From contig NC_086370.1 in assembly GCF_036324505.1 (NCBI RefSeq), forward strand, positions 186,001 to 250,000: 64,000 nucleotides of DNA, read 5' to 3'. The position numbers and the translations under genes are program-made. This DNA comes from Eleginops maclovinus (Eukaryota; Chordata; Actinopteri; Perciformes; Eleginopidae). Shown here piece by piece: positions 36,431-47,460 of this stretch (the stretch's first letter is position 1; each line of letters begins with the position of its first letter). The notes beneath the pieces are model-generated. The model was not told the origin of the DNA. It did not search any database and worked only from the letters and a program-made list of their open reading frames with translations.

Positions 36431-36857
36431 ATGACTTTTGAGAACAGCTTGCCTGTGCAAATCGCTGTTGCCGAATGCAGCTGTGTTGCTGGAAGAGTCC
36501 TCTGCAATCACAATGTTGCACTACTTTTTCAAACTGCGCACTACTCAACCCTGAGACTTAAGGCAGTTCCCCCCTGTCCTTAGCTGCACAGAAACAGAGC
36601 AATGATGGCATAAACCAAGAACTATGGTAAGCACTTAAACACAAATTGATAACATTTTCTTTACTGTGATCCCATTGAACAGGGTTTCATTAATATTATT
36701 ATTGTTATTGTTCTTTGTGTACTTAATAGGGTGTGAACCCAGGCAGAGTGAGTGACATGGTCATCATTTCAACAAAGCCAAAACCCAGGCAGACACAGTT
36801 GCTGATGTCTTTTTGTTTTGTTGAGTGTATTATTCTGTCTCTGAACTTTTCCCCAAC

Positions 36858-38516
36858 CAGTGTTGGGGGGTAACGAGTTACAAAGTAACGGATTACAGTA
36901 ACAACATTACTTTTTTGGCTAACAAAGTAAAGTAAGGCCTTACACTAAAAATATCGGTACTTTACTAGACTATAGGAACGCGATTTCATGCGTTACCCAA
37001 GCCGTGTTTGCCTATGTGTAAAGTTCTGATCTGTTTAAGTGGTGCGTGCATGCGTGCTGCCTTGTGTGTGCTGCTTGCCTTGGCGCGTTGCCATGGGGAT
37101 GGCTAGTCGCTTCGTCCTCATATAAAAAAAAGCCACTTCCGGTCAGCGTGTCCCGTGTTGTAGTAACAGAAATGATGTCGACAAAACCATCTCTTTTTAC
37201 CGATTTCCCCTCGATGAGAAAGAGAAGAGATGGCTGAAGTTGATATGGTAAGTTTGATCTCAAATGATGAACAATAATAACAGGCTAGCGGTTACTAGCT
37301 ATCCAAACGTCAGATGTTAACAGTGTTGTGCATGAACTAGTTCATAAGAAATGAACAAGTTCATTTTTTCTATGAACTTTGAACTGAACTTAACATCATT
37401 TTAACTAAAGAACTTGAACTTGAACTACCGGTAGTTCAGATTTTGTGACATTCGGAATAGATTGTGATGACATGTTTACAAAATAGGCTTAGCTGGGTAG
37501 TGGATCAGAGGATTAGATAGCTAGCGCTAGCTTCCAACCCTAAATTCATAACCAGTCTAGCTATGTTTGTAAGACATTCCCGGTGTGTTGTAATGTTATT
37601 TACATGATCAAAACGTGTAAAGTTGTATGTTACGCTGAAAACAACTAAGCTAGCTAACACTTACCATACCCCAACACGGCTAAAGACAGTCAGCATCGCC
37701 CTGTGTTTACATTAGCTAGCACTACCAACACCCTTACTTTCTCACCTCAACATCGTATGGTATACTCATTATATGAGTTTAAACCCTTCTGTACAGACAT
37801 TGGGATGTCAGCGAAGTAGGCTGTCACTGTATAAAAAGTGACCGGTTCCTGTGCTGTAGCCGTTGTTGTTTACGTGACCTAAAGATGCTAATGGACACGG
37901 AAGTGATTCCTAACGGTTCCTGACGTCACACTAGCCATGCCCATAGCGATCGATTTGAGTGACGTAGATGCTGGTGCTACGGAAAGAGGGAAACGGAGAC
38001 GGAGACTGAGACGGAGATAGGGGGTTTTGGCCAGTGGCGATATTCTTATTACTTTCCATTTATAGCTCGAAAGAACAAAAATGTTCGAGTGAAATGCACT
38101 CTATGCCCAGGTGACAGGTGTCTTTCAACTGCTGCCAACTCAATGAGCAACCTGTCCAAGCATTTGTCATCCCTGCACGGCAATACAAAACTTGTGGCGG
38201 AAGATCCTGCTCTACGGTCATGTGAAGGAGTCGATCAGCAGCCGACCCGCCTAAACAGGCAAAGCTTTTTTCAAGTGTTGGAGCGTAGAAGCAGGTAACA
38301 CAGAAAGACATTAACAGGCTGGTTGCATTGTAGAAGACATGCTTCCCCTGTCGACTATTGAATCGCCCAGGTTTTAAAAAATACAAGATAAAGTAAAGTA
38401 ATAAGTAGTGAAGTTACTTTTCAAATGCAGTAACTAGCAAAGTAATCTCGTTACAATTTACAGAAGTACTAGTAATAAGTACTAATTACTTTTTTTGAGT
38501 AAGTACCCCAACACTG
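36858..38516. mobile_element. BED-only non-autonomous hAT, copy B
   Basis: Counterpart of 4574-6231, with the same ends and TCCCCAAC duplications (36850-36857 and 38517-38524). Its BED exon (38089-38298) is open. Confidence 0.88.
38089..38298 (+). CDS. BED zinc-finger exon, copy B
   Basis: 69 residues with CTLCPGD...HLSSLHG, nearly the same as copy A. Open in both copies although no transposase core remains. Confidence 0.55.
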   Translation: MKCTLCPGDRCLSTAANSMSNLSKHLSSLHGNTKLVAEDPALRSCEGVDQQPTRLNRQSFFQVLERRSR

Positions 38517-39411
38517 TCCCCAACTCATAATTATAAAACAACTTTTTATTTCAAAGGAGTAAGCGCTACAAAGCAGTGCGGGGGGACTTGCCCGGACCCA
38601 GATGTCCTGAAAGTTGCTGAGGGTTACATCAACTTCACGGCAGACATTACTCCACTGATCACCACAATGGCAATAATTGACGATGTTCCCCTTGTTGATT
38701 CTGCCTTTGGAGCAGTCCAGGAAGGTAGCCCCATATCTTACCAGCATCCAGTGCCAATTAGTCAGGTAGTAGTCTGTCACCTAGATGCCCCCCCTCCACC
38801 ACCTCTGCCACTAGATGGCTATAGGCTGGATCCCTCCACTTGTCATTTTGTGTGCAATTATGAACGGCATTTCCAGCTAATGTCGCTTGCCATTACCTTG
38901 GATATGGTAAGGAAGATAGAGATGGCCACAAGGGACCAGAGCAACAGTGTGGAGTGGCACCAAGTCAGGAAGCCGAAGCTCACTTCCTCTCGTTTCAGGG
39001 AGGTGTGCCATGTGAAAGGGCACAGTTCTGCTGACAACCTAGCAGAAAGAATTAGGAAAAGTGGGGTTCAGACAGCTTTAATGAAAAGGGGGCTGGCATT
39101 GGAGCCCGTGGCCATCCAAGAGTACAGTAAGATGAATAGCGTGAAATACTGGCCATGTGGTTTTGTAATACATCCAGATGTTCCTTGTGTTCGATCCAAC
39201 TGAGAGCCCACCATTTGGATTGATCGAAATCAAATGTCCTAACTGTAAAAGCTATGTGGACTGTAAATACCTGACAATGCAGAGTGGCACATTAAAATTA
39301 AAGCCCAGCCAGAGCTACTACTGGCAAGTCCAGGGGCAGTTGTTACTCACCGGGATGGAATGGTGCGACTGCATTGTTTTTGCTGAGGAGGACATTATAG
39401 TACAGCGTATA

Positions 39412-41012
39412 CAGTGGGGCAAAAAAGTATTTAGTCAGCCACCAATTGTGCAAGTTCTCCCATTTAAAAAGATGAGAGAGGCCTGTCATTTTTATCATAG
39501 GTACACTTCAACTATGAGAGACAGAATGGGGGAAACAATCCAGGAAATCACATTGTAGGATTTTTAATGAATGAATTGGTAAATTCCTCGGTAAAATAAG
39601 TATTTGGTCACCTACAAACAAGCAAGATTTCTGGCTCTCACAGACCTGTAACTTCTTCTTTAAGAGGCTCCTCTGTCCTCCACTCGTTACCTGTATTAAT
39701 GGCACCTTTTGAACTCGTTATCAGTATAAAAGACACCTGTCCACAACCTCAAACAGTCATACTCCAAACTCCACTATGGCCAAGACCAAAGAGCTGTCAA
39801 AGGAGACCAGAGACAAAATTGTAGACCTGCACCAGGCTGGGAAAACTGAATCTGCAATAGGTAAGCAGCCTGGTGTGAAGAAATCAACTGTGGGAGCAAT
39901 TATTAGAAAATGGAAGACATACAAGACCACTGCTAATCTCCCTCGATCTGGGGCTCCACGCAAGATCTCACCCCGTGGGGTCAAAATGATCACAAGAACG
40001 GTGAGCAAAAATCCCAGAACCACACGGGGGGACCTAGTGAATGACCTGCAGAGAGCTGGGACCAAAGTAACAGAGGCTACCATCAGTAACACACTACGCC
40101 GCCAGGGACTTAAATCCTGCAGTTCCAGACGTGTCCCCCTGCTTAAGCCAGTACATGTCCAGGCCCATCTGAAGTTTGCTAGAGGGCATTTGGATGATCC
40201 AGAAGAGGATTGGGAGAATGTCATATGGTCAGATGAAACCAAAATAGAACTTTTTGGTAAAAACTCAACTCGTCGTGTTTGGAGGAGAAAGAATGCAGAG
40301 TTGCCTCCAAAGAACACCATACCTACTGTGAAGCATGGGGGTGGAAACATCATGCTTTGGGGCTGTTTTTCTGCAAAGGGACCAGGACGACTGATCCGTG
40401 TAAAGGAAAGAATGAATGGGGCCATGTATCGTGAGATTTTGAGTGAAAACCTCCTTCCATCAGCAAGGGCACTGAAGATGAAGCGTGGCTGGGTCTTTCA
40501 GCATGACAATGTTCCCAAACACACCGCCAGGGCAACGAAGGAGTGGCTTCGTAAGAAGCATTTCAAGGTCCTGGAGTGGCCTAGCCAGTCTCCGGATCTC
40601 AACCCCGTAGAAAATCTTGGAGGGAGTTGAAAGTCCGTGTTGCCCAGCAACAGCCCCAAAACATCACTGCTTTAGAGGAGATCTGCATGGAGGAATGGGC
40701 CAAAATACCAGCAACAGTGTGTGAAAACCTGGTGAAGACTTACAGAAAACGTTTGACCTCTGTCATTGCCAACAAAGGGTATATAACAAAGTATTGAGAT
40801 GAACTTTTGTTATTGACCAAATACTTATTTTCCACAATCATTTGAAATAAATTCTTTAAAAATCCTACAATGTGATTTCCTGGATTTTCTTTCCTCATTC
40901 TGTCTCTCATAGTTGAGGTATACCTATGATAAAAACTACAGGCCTCTCTCATCTTTTTAAATGGGAGAACTTGCACAATTGGTGGCTGACTAAATACTTT
41001 TTTGCCCCACTG
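39412..41012 (+). mobile_element. Tc1/mariner element, copy 2, private to copy B
   Basis: Ends CAGTGGGGCAAAAAAGTA, flanked by TA (39410-39411 and 41013-41014). Copy A keeps the unoccupied site GCGTATATG (about 9564-9572). It is inserted in the coding part of the YqaJ long exon. Length is 1601 bp. Confidence 0.96.
39776..40797 (+). pseudogene. Tc1 transposase, copy 2, one frameshift
   Basis: Open from [15 protein letters not shown] to [10 protein letters not shown], then a one-base loss in a T-run (near 40618) shifts the frame; the remaining codons ([18 protein letters not shown] to ITKY) follow in the new frame to a TGA at 40797. It also has QHDNVPKH where the other copies have QHDNDPKH. The lesion is different from those of copies 1 and 3. 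Confidence 0.9.
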
Positions 41013-41288
41013 TATATAGGGATGCTGAGGTGGCAAGGGTTATCAGGGAGAGAGTGGATTATGTCTTTTGTCACTTTTACCTGGGTAGATTCAATGCTTA
41101 ATGAATGTATGTGTGTGAGTATGTGTGTATTGTTCATCTGCAATATTTCCTTATTAAATTATAAATTATCTTATGTTATATTTAGTGTATTTTCATTTAT
41201 GTTTTAAGTTAGTAAAACCCAAAATGTAGTGTAAACACCACATTGACACACTGACTTTTTTTAAAAGTCAAGGCACCTCTTTAATTTA

Positions 41289-41543
41289 CTATGGAGTTGC
41301 CAAGGCCTTTACTAGCAGGCCGTTCTGGTAATTTACCAGGAAGCAGGCCACACTAAACAGCTCCTCAATGTTCCCATATACAGACAGTGGTATGTCCTTG
41401 TCAAAAAGTTTTGTAATAAAGTAATAGATAGTAAAGATAATAACAGGCCTGATAGCTTCAGGTGCCACGCCGATTTCCAGCGTACCGATGTGTCAGTGAT
41501 CTGACACTTCCATAGATCTGAGAGGCACAGCTTTCACTCTAAA
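41289..41543 (-). pseudogene. Unrecognised coding-like stretch, copy B
   Basis: Counterpart of 9844-10098. A single missing base in the middle breaks the frame; the C-terminal half (VYGNIEELFSVACFLVNYQN) is intact. Confidence 0.35.
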
Positions 41544-41833
41544 CCACACCAGTAGGCCTACTTAAGCCAATCAGGGTAGGGGCTGGTCTTGGGTTTTGGC
41601 CAGTCACATTGATAGCTACAGATTAAACAGTCCCTCCACGTGCGAATGTGTTTTGTGTTTCCCACACTGGCATCGCGAAACGTACGTAGCCTAAGTCATG
41701 GACTGCAACTTTATGAAGGCAGGGGAAGACACCAAACTTGTCCATAAAGTCATAAAAAATAAATGGCGCTGGTCTTGGATAGAGGAGGTGGGTAGAGACT
41801 AAAAGCCCTTTGGAAGTTGGTGTCAAAAACTTC

Positions 41834-42548
41834 GGCAACCAGGAGCATGCTTCTGCACTTTGTGCGCAAGGAGAATATCATATGGATCTAGCGGGAAAAA
41901 AGTGCTGCCACGGCACAAATTAGACCATAGTCACCAAGCAGCTGTCCGAGCAATTCAACACACCTCGCGTTTGCCGGGGGCAACAGCCACAGCGGATATC
42001 CGACCCTCAATGACCGATCGCGTGGCTGATTTAAAAATGTGCTTGTGCTCCTTCATTGCCGAGTTTGATCTGTTGTTTACAATCGCTCATCCACTCGTCA
42101 CATTGTGTCAGAAATGAGTGGAGGATAAACCTGCCTTTACGCATCTGTCTGTCTCGAGGCAGCATGCGAGCTATATTATCACACACGGCATCTCGCCAGA
42201 GTTCAAAAGAAATCTGTCCTACAAGTTTAATAATGGCATGTTTTCACTTAACATTGATGAGGCCACGGACAAAAGCATGGATAAGATTGTAAATGTACTG
42301 GTCTGATTTTATGACGAGGATGCAGGCAGTGTGAAAACACAGCACTTTGCCAGCAAAAAGGTCAATGTTGCGAAGGCCTCAGCACTGATGCTGGAACTAA
42401 CATATGTCCTGCAATCATATGGGCTGGAGTGGAGACAGAGTGAAGTCACCAGTATTCTACTGCACAATTGTGCTGTGATGAGGGGAAAGAAATCTGGGCT
42501 TGAGACGCTAGCTAGGAAGGAGAACCCTAATCTACTGGATATATCAGG
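41834..42548 (+). pseudogene. Broken BED-finger hAT-like gene, copy B, with exon deletion
   Basis: Same exon 1 as copy A with TGA at 42115 and 42304, but the exon jumps from LDIS at 42547 straight to the intron base that follows the donor in copy A. The missing 295 bases are bounded by CAGG in copy A (11101-11104 and 11396-11399), one copy of which remains. Exon 2 after the (TG)n tract is only partly readable before the gap. Confidence 0.65.
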
Positions 42549-42700
42549 TAATGCAAATCTTTTTAATAATAACAAATTTAGTGTCTTGTTTTTTAAAAAT
42601 TTTTTTAACCCTTGGCCTGATGATGTACCATATATTATTAGTTTAGAATGGCTAGGTGTTATTCAGGAAGTAGCAAATTAGCAGCATATTAAGGTGTCTA

Positions 42701-42704
<4 letters not shown>

Positions 42705-42740
<36 letters not shown>
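42705..42740. repeat. (TG)n microsatellite, copy B
   Basis: About 36 bases of TG, much shorter than the counterpart in copy A. Confidence 0.95.
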
Positions 42741-42743
<3 letters not shown>

Positions 42744-42829
42744 TACAGAAGGCTTCTGTATCAAGTGTTGAGAGACTGAGTCACAGTGGAAAGGCCAGGA
42801 AAACAAGTACTTAGAAAGAGCAGCCTCCC

Positions 42830-43329
42830 NNNNNNNNNNNNNNNNNNNNNNNNNNNNNNNNNNNNNNNNNNNNNNNNNNNNNNNNNNNNNNNNNNNNNNN
42901 NNNNNNNNNNNNNNNNNNNNNNNNNNNNNNNNNNNNNNNNNNNNNNNNNNNNNNNNNNNNNNNNNNNNNNNNNNNNNNNNNNNNNNNNNNNNNNNNNNNN
43001 NNNNNNNNNNNNNNNNNNNNNNNNNNNNNNNNNNNNNNNNNNNNNNNNNNNNNNNNNNNNNNNNNNNNNNNNNNNNNNNNNNNNNNNNNNNNNNNNNNNN
43101 NNNNNNNNNNNNNNNNNNNNNNNNNNNNNNNNNNNNNNNNNNNNNNNNNNNNNNNNNNNNNNNNNNNNNNNNNNNNNNNNNNNNNNNNNNNNNNNNNNNN
43201 NNNNNNNNNNNNNNNNNNNNNNNNNNNNNNNNNNNNNNNNNNNNNNNNNNNNNNNNNNNNNNNNNNNNNNNNNNNNNNNNNNNNNNNNNNNNNNNNNNNN
43301 NNNNNNNNNNNNNNNNNNNNNNNNNNNNN
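42830..43329. other. Assembly gap of exactly 500 N
   Basis: Second fixed-size gap. The 60 bases before it differ from copy A by many small indels, as expected for a poor read end. Confidence 0.99.
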
Positions 43330-43382
43330 GGCAAGACTATTTGGTAGTGAGTTTCATCGCCAATCAGCCTTTTCCTGTAGAG

Positions 43383-43860
43383 CAGGGGTCCCCAAACTAC
43401 GGCCCCCGGGCCACTTCCGGCCCGCCTACACAATTAGAGTGGCCCACTTCACGATCCCAAACTTTTTTTAAATTGTGTTTTCCGATTATAAAACTTAAAT
43501 TTACTATTTATAGTAGTAGCTAATTTTCACCCCCTCACACAATGGTATATTCCGACGTGACTTTGCTCGTGATCAAACGTCAAGTGCACAGCGCGCGTGG
43601 CCGAGACGAGCTAACGGAAGAAAGCTAGACAGCAAAATGTCGAAACTGTTGGGGAAACGGAAAATAGATTCAGAGTGCAGAGTTTTTCAACAGCGGTGGA
43701 CAGATGACTATTTTTTCGTCCAGTGCAAGGAAAAGGCAGTTTGTCTAATCTGCAAAGAAACAGTGGCGGTGTTCAAAGAATTTAATATTCGCCGACACTA
43801 TGAAACCCGCCACGGAGAGCAGTACGCTAGCTTGCTGGGCCAAGTGAGGAGAGACAAGAG
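43383..43860 (+). mobile_element. 5' fragment of a GTF2IRD2-like hAT (second subfamily)
   Basis: Begins CAGGGGTCCCCAAACTACGG, a hAT end with the GGCCCSCGGGCC block. The frame from 43637 reads MSKLLGKRKIDSECRVFQQR, then a BED finger CLICKETV...RRHYETRHG, and stops being family-like at GQVRRDK (about 43858). The rest of the element is absent; the sequence switches to gypsy gag in the opposite orientation. Confidence 0.75.
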
Positions 43861-44606
43861 ACAAAGTCAGACAAAACTGGGTCCTTAAGTATGAGCTCAA
43901 CACTGTTGCGCCATGTGTCGAAATCTACTTCGTGGCTGGGGCAAGGGGTTTTGCCAGAGAACTGTCGGAGTCTGAATGACGCATACGTTGATGATGATGG
44001 GGCATCACTTTTCACGACATGCTCTACAATTACTCGTTGCACCTCAGCAGGGTTTGCAAAACTCACTGTTGTTATTGAGGCATCATCCGCTTTAATCTGA
44101 CTGTGCACTCTTCCAGTGTCAGTGGCAGGCTTCGGTGTTTCAGCAGGCACTGTTGTCTTTAGAGGAGAGGTTTCTTGTGATTGAGTCACAGGTGGTGGAG
44201 TTAGCACAGGTGCTCTGACTAGCTGTTGGCGCAGTACGTCTTCAAAGGATATGCCACTTAACCTTGCAATCTTTTGGAGCTCAGCTATGTAGTTCTGAGT
44301 GATGCTATCAGTTACAGTAGGGACATATTCAATTGAAAGGTCTTTGATCACGTATGCTACTTCACTGGGACTCATATAATCATATGGAAGCAGAGGTTTA
44401 AGAGTTGTCAGTGCATCTCCACTCTCATACTCTACAATGACATTTTTGTGGTATGGAGACACGGGGTCATCTACTCTGAGTGTTCTTGCAATGCGTCCAT
44501 ATTCCTTCAAGTAGTCAGTGACATCCTGGTCTTTGTCTGTGTCAGTAAGTCCACTAACAATGACTGAGTTAGGTACTTTTACGTTTTCTCTATCCACCAC
44601 TTCCAT
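43858..44606 (-). pseudogene. Gypsy-type gag fragment (PNMA-like)
   Basis: Minus-strand frame starting MEVVDRENVKVPNSVIVSGL (44606), with VIVEYESGDALTTLKPLL, a Pro/Thr-rich linker, and FRLRQFSGKTPCPSHE followed by DFDTWRNSVELILKDP, which matches the capsid-type region of PNMA-like Ty3/gypsy gag proteins. It is truncated at about 43858 by the junction with the hAT fragment; the last few codons there are foreign. 110 bases upstream, at 44715, the LTR end ...GTTACA is followed by a TGGCGAGC-type leader. No protease, RT or integrase of this element is in the window. Confidence 0.7.
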
Positions 44607-44928
44607 TTTGACCGGACTTAGTTCTATTTAAGGTCTGGGTGATCAGTTGTCTTTTAATCACTAATAATTCACTATATTTGAACAATAAACTACTCCTGGC
44701 TAGCTCGCCATTAGCTGTAACACTTACTACCAGTTGTAGTGAAGTAGAGTTAGTTTGGACCAGTCTCTAGGTTCGTAGGGAGCAGTTGTAGTTAAAACAG
44801 TAGCAATAATAATTAAATAATAAGACACACCACAGACCATCAAGTAGTTTTAAATGCCGGCTTGTTTATAAAAGTTTAGAAAAGTAGAAATTGGTACCAT
44901 AAACAGACATACAATATATACAATATTC

Positions 44929-46527
44929 CAGTGGTGGGCCGTCAGGGCCAGCAAGGCCTTCTCTGCTGGCCTAAACATCATCAGAATACAAATTAAATGT
45001 TGATATAATTTTTCCACAAATACGTATTAAATTATTCCCCATAGTCTATTCTCTTCATTTTATAGCGTTCGTCTTGGCTGCGCTGCTTCCAGCCTCAGAA
45101 CGAGATTTGGAGGGCTGGCCTTTATGTTAGAGCTTTTATCCAATCATATTTCAGCCATAATGTGTTGCTAGGGTCAAAGAAATCTGCCCTTAGGCCTTCA
45201 GAATCAACAGTGCGGGCGGCTGTAAGCTTAAAGTGAACGCAAACAAAACTGTGGCGTTAACCAATCAGATTTCGAGGTGGCGACAACGGGCCAGCTAGCA
45301 GGCCTACGCTAACGTTAGCACGTGCACATCTTCTGATTGGATACGCACTATAGAGAGGCAGAGCTAGGCAGTAGGCAGAGCCATACAGTCTATGGGCAAA
45401 GCTAGCAAACAGAACTAGAACTTGAGCGAGCTAATTTGTGTAGATTTCTACAAGCTATTTTTTTCAACCCACAATGGCTGAAGGAGGAGAAGAGATGAAT
45501 TTGGTCGCAGATATAATTAAAACGCCATTTTCAAAACGAACTTTTCATGTAAAGCTACACATCTTGAAAAGGGAACGACCAACTCCAACGCTAGCGAGCC
45601 TAGCACAGCAGGGAAACTACGAGCGGTACCCCTGGCTCACAGCCTCCGAGAGGCACTGCAACTTGTACTGCCGGGAATGCCTGGTATTTGCAACTGATCG
45701 ATTTGGTGTTTGGAGCCACACTAAATTTGCAAACTTGAGTTGTCTAACCAAGGCAGCAGCGAGACACCAAAGCACAGCTGGGCACTTGGAAGCACTGGTG
45801 CTTTTGAAAACCTTTGGGGACACCCGAGTGGATCTACAGCTCAACGAACAAGTGCGCAGGGAAACGGAGCTCCACAACGAAAGGGTGAACAAAAATAGGG
45901 AAATATTGAAAGACTGATTGATTGTGTCCTGTTTTTGGGTAAACAGGAACTTTCATTTAGGGGACACGATGAAAGCGCCGAGTCCAGAAACAGAGGAAAC
46001 TACGTGGAGCTTCTTTCTTTTCTTGCTGAGAACAACACAGATTTGCATTACCACCTGTACACAAACAACATGTTTACTGGGACGTCAGGCAAAATACAAA
46101 ACGACCTGATTTATGCTATTGCTGAAGTGATGGGAGAAGAGATCAAAATGGAGATTCAAAAAGCACCCTTTGTCGCTGTTATGGTGGACGAGACGTCAGA
46201 TGTGGGTAATGTAGCACAGCTGGCACTTGTTCTGCGTTATGTGACAGACACAGGTGTCAAGGAGCGGTTTGTCAGATAATCTGATTAATTAAGTTAACTG
46301 TAAATGCTGATGTATTGATTATAAATGCTTCAGAAATATTAATATAACTCTGTTGTACTTGACTATGTTAAGGTGATGCAACGCCCGGTTATACTGCGTT
46401 TCTGTCTAAATGTATAGTTTCTAGAGCCATGGCGTCATAATGATGGCATTAAGAGGTGGAATAATTCAGGTAGGACTGTGTAGGACATCACTGAAGGCCT
46501 AGGTGTGAAATGCACGGCCCGCCACTG
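44929..46527 (+). mobile_element. Internally deleted ZMYM1-like hAT, copy 1
   Basis: Ends CAGTGGTGGGCCGT and inverted CAGTGGCGGGCCGT. The 8-bp target duplication CAATATTC is at 44921-44928 and 46528-46535. Length is 1599 bp. It encodes only the N-terminal third of a transposase and then runs into a 3' region shared with 56072-56350. Confidence 0.92.
45474..46279 (+). pseudogene. N-terminal fragment of a TTF-finger/DUF4371 hAT transposase
   Basis: Starts MAEGGEEMNLVADIIKTPF, with a TTF-type zinc region (RYPWLTASERHCNLYCREC...), then in a second frame ELSFRGHDESAESRNRGN and VAVMVDETSDVGNVAQLALV, the catalytic D-E-T block. It stops at 46279 just after DTGVKERFVR. The two frames are joined by a one-base loss near 45910. 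The deletion end point is shared with copy 2, so it belongs to an amplified deletion derivative. Related to the intact gene at 56846-59538. Confidence 0.8.
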
Positions 46528-46535
46528 CAATATTC

Positions 46536-46909
46536 AAATAATTTGCATTTGAATGCAATTGGATCCAGTAGAAACAAGGTATTCTAATTAGGAAATGAAA
46601 TGAGCATTAGTTTCACTTTTAATCTATTCAGTTCAAGGAAATATCATTTACACTTTTAATCTATTCAGTTCAAGGAAATATCATTTACATTAGATCACAA
46701 TTAAAGTTGTTCTTAATTATGTACCTAGTTTCATTTCAAGAGTTAACTCAGTTTATGTTCAATAATACTTCAATAATAATTCAATATAGCTAATAATCAA
46801 TAGTTAAGATTAATTATCTAAATATATTATTTCAGTATTTCAGTTCTAGTTTTGAATCTTAATTGAATCAAATAACACTATATCAAAATATAACTTCAAT
46901 CTAATAAGA
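46536..46909. other. AT-rich LTR sequence, no gene
   Basis: Part of the split gypsy LTR; contains one 40-base near-tandem repeat (ctattcagttcaaggaaata, about 46624 and 46664). Confidence 0.5.
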
Positions 46910-47055
46910 CATCAGTCATGCTATTTATCTCAACAGGCCTATTTTAAATCAATGGGTCAAGTTTCCTTTTGCTAGTTGCTAGTTATCAGCTATCTAAACC
47001 AGTGAGCTGGAGTTCTAGGTTCTAGCAGATTTAAACTGCATGGCATAACCAGAAA
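46910..47055 (+). repeat. Left 146-bp direct repeat flanking the 7-kb transposon
   Basis: CATCAGTCATGCT...CATAACCAGAAA. The same 146 bases are at 54040-54185 with two substitutions. The left copy ends exactly at the first base of the transposon and the right copy starts right after its last base. Confidence 0.93.
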
Positions 47056-47104
47056 TACGACGGAGTATTAGGGCCACATATGAAGAAAACATTTTTTTTT
47101 GCCG

Positions 47105-47235
47105 TGACGAGATTAAAGTCAACACGGCGACTTTAATCTCGAAATGTCGACATTAAACTCGAAATGTCGAGAATAAAGTTGAAATGTCATGTCGAGTTTA
47201 ATCTCGACATGTCGAGATAATCTCGACTTTATGTC
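47105..47235. promoter_or_regulatory. Left subterminal motif array
   Basis: Repeated TCGAGA, TCGACAT, CTCGAAATGTCGA and CTCGACATGTCGAG words, many palindromic, spaced about 10-20 bases. The same array occurs inverted at 53850-53995. By analogy with other transposons these are candidate transposase-binding sites; that is inference. Confidence 0.6.
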
Positions 47236-47460
47236 AATTGATACTGAAAACTATTCAGAGAGAAAGCAACCGCTCCACAGGTGCAGTTTGAGTCACGCAT
47301 GGTTGGCCTATCGGTGGAACATCTTTATGTGAAGGTAAGTCAGACGTGCTGCTCCATGTCTATGTGCTGCTCTGTATTTTCACTGGAAGCGGTAGTTTAC
47401 AAGATCAATGACGTAAAGTCTCTTTCTTTTACCAACCGCGCAGTTTTTGGACTTGAAAGA

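Larger units (their letters stand above)
36431..41101 (+). pseudogene. Broken SWIM/YqaJ-type exonuclease gene, copy B
   Basis: Same exons as copy A: SWIM-type end from 36431, GVNPGRVSDMV exon near 36730, long exon from about 38557 through VDSAFGAVQEGSP, EPVAIQEYS and IEIKCPN to TAA at 41101. It shares the C-run insertion, the TGA and the deletion between HPDVP and LVFDPTE with copy A. It lacks copy A's TAA (it keeps SYYWQVQGQ) and the 2436-bp insertion, but Tc1 copy 2 is inserted in the same exon after DIIVQRI. Its last piece continues after Tc1 as DAEVARVIRERVDY. Confidence 0.75.
32299..42829 (+). repeat. Large direct duplicate, copy B (of 1 to about 11.8 kb)
   Basis: Base 1 of the window aligns with 32299 and the match continues to the (TG)n tract and a few dozen bases beyond it in both copies. 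The offset changes only at recognisable events: 24 bases missing near 34946, the 2442-bp insertion (element plus TSD) in A at 6799-9240, Tc1 in B at 39412-41012, and 295 bases missing in B at 42547. By eye there are only a few substitutions per kilobase. The end is at the N gap, where copy B becomes error-like (42770-42829). Confidence 0.9.

Noticed and set aside
43637..43888. A complete small host BED-finger gene
   Set aside because: It begins at a hAT end and breaks off at a rearrangement junction; it is a transposon fragment.
47105..47235. CRISPR-like or satellite interpretation of the TCGACAT array
   Set aside because: It occurs only at the two ends of one transposon, in inverted order, which fits subterminal transposase sites.
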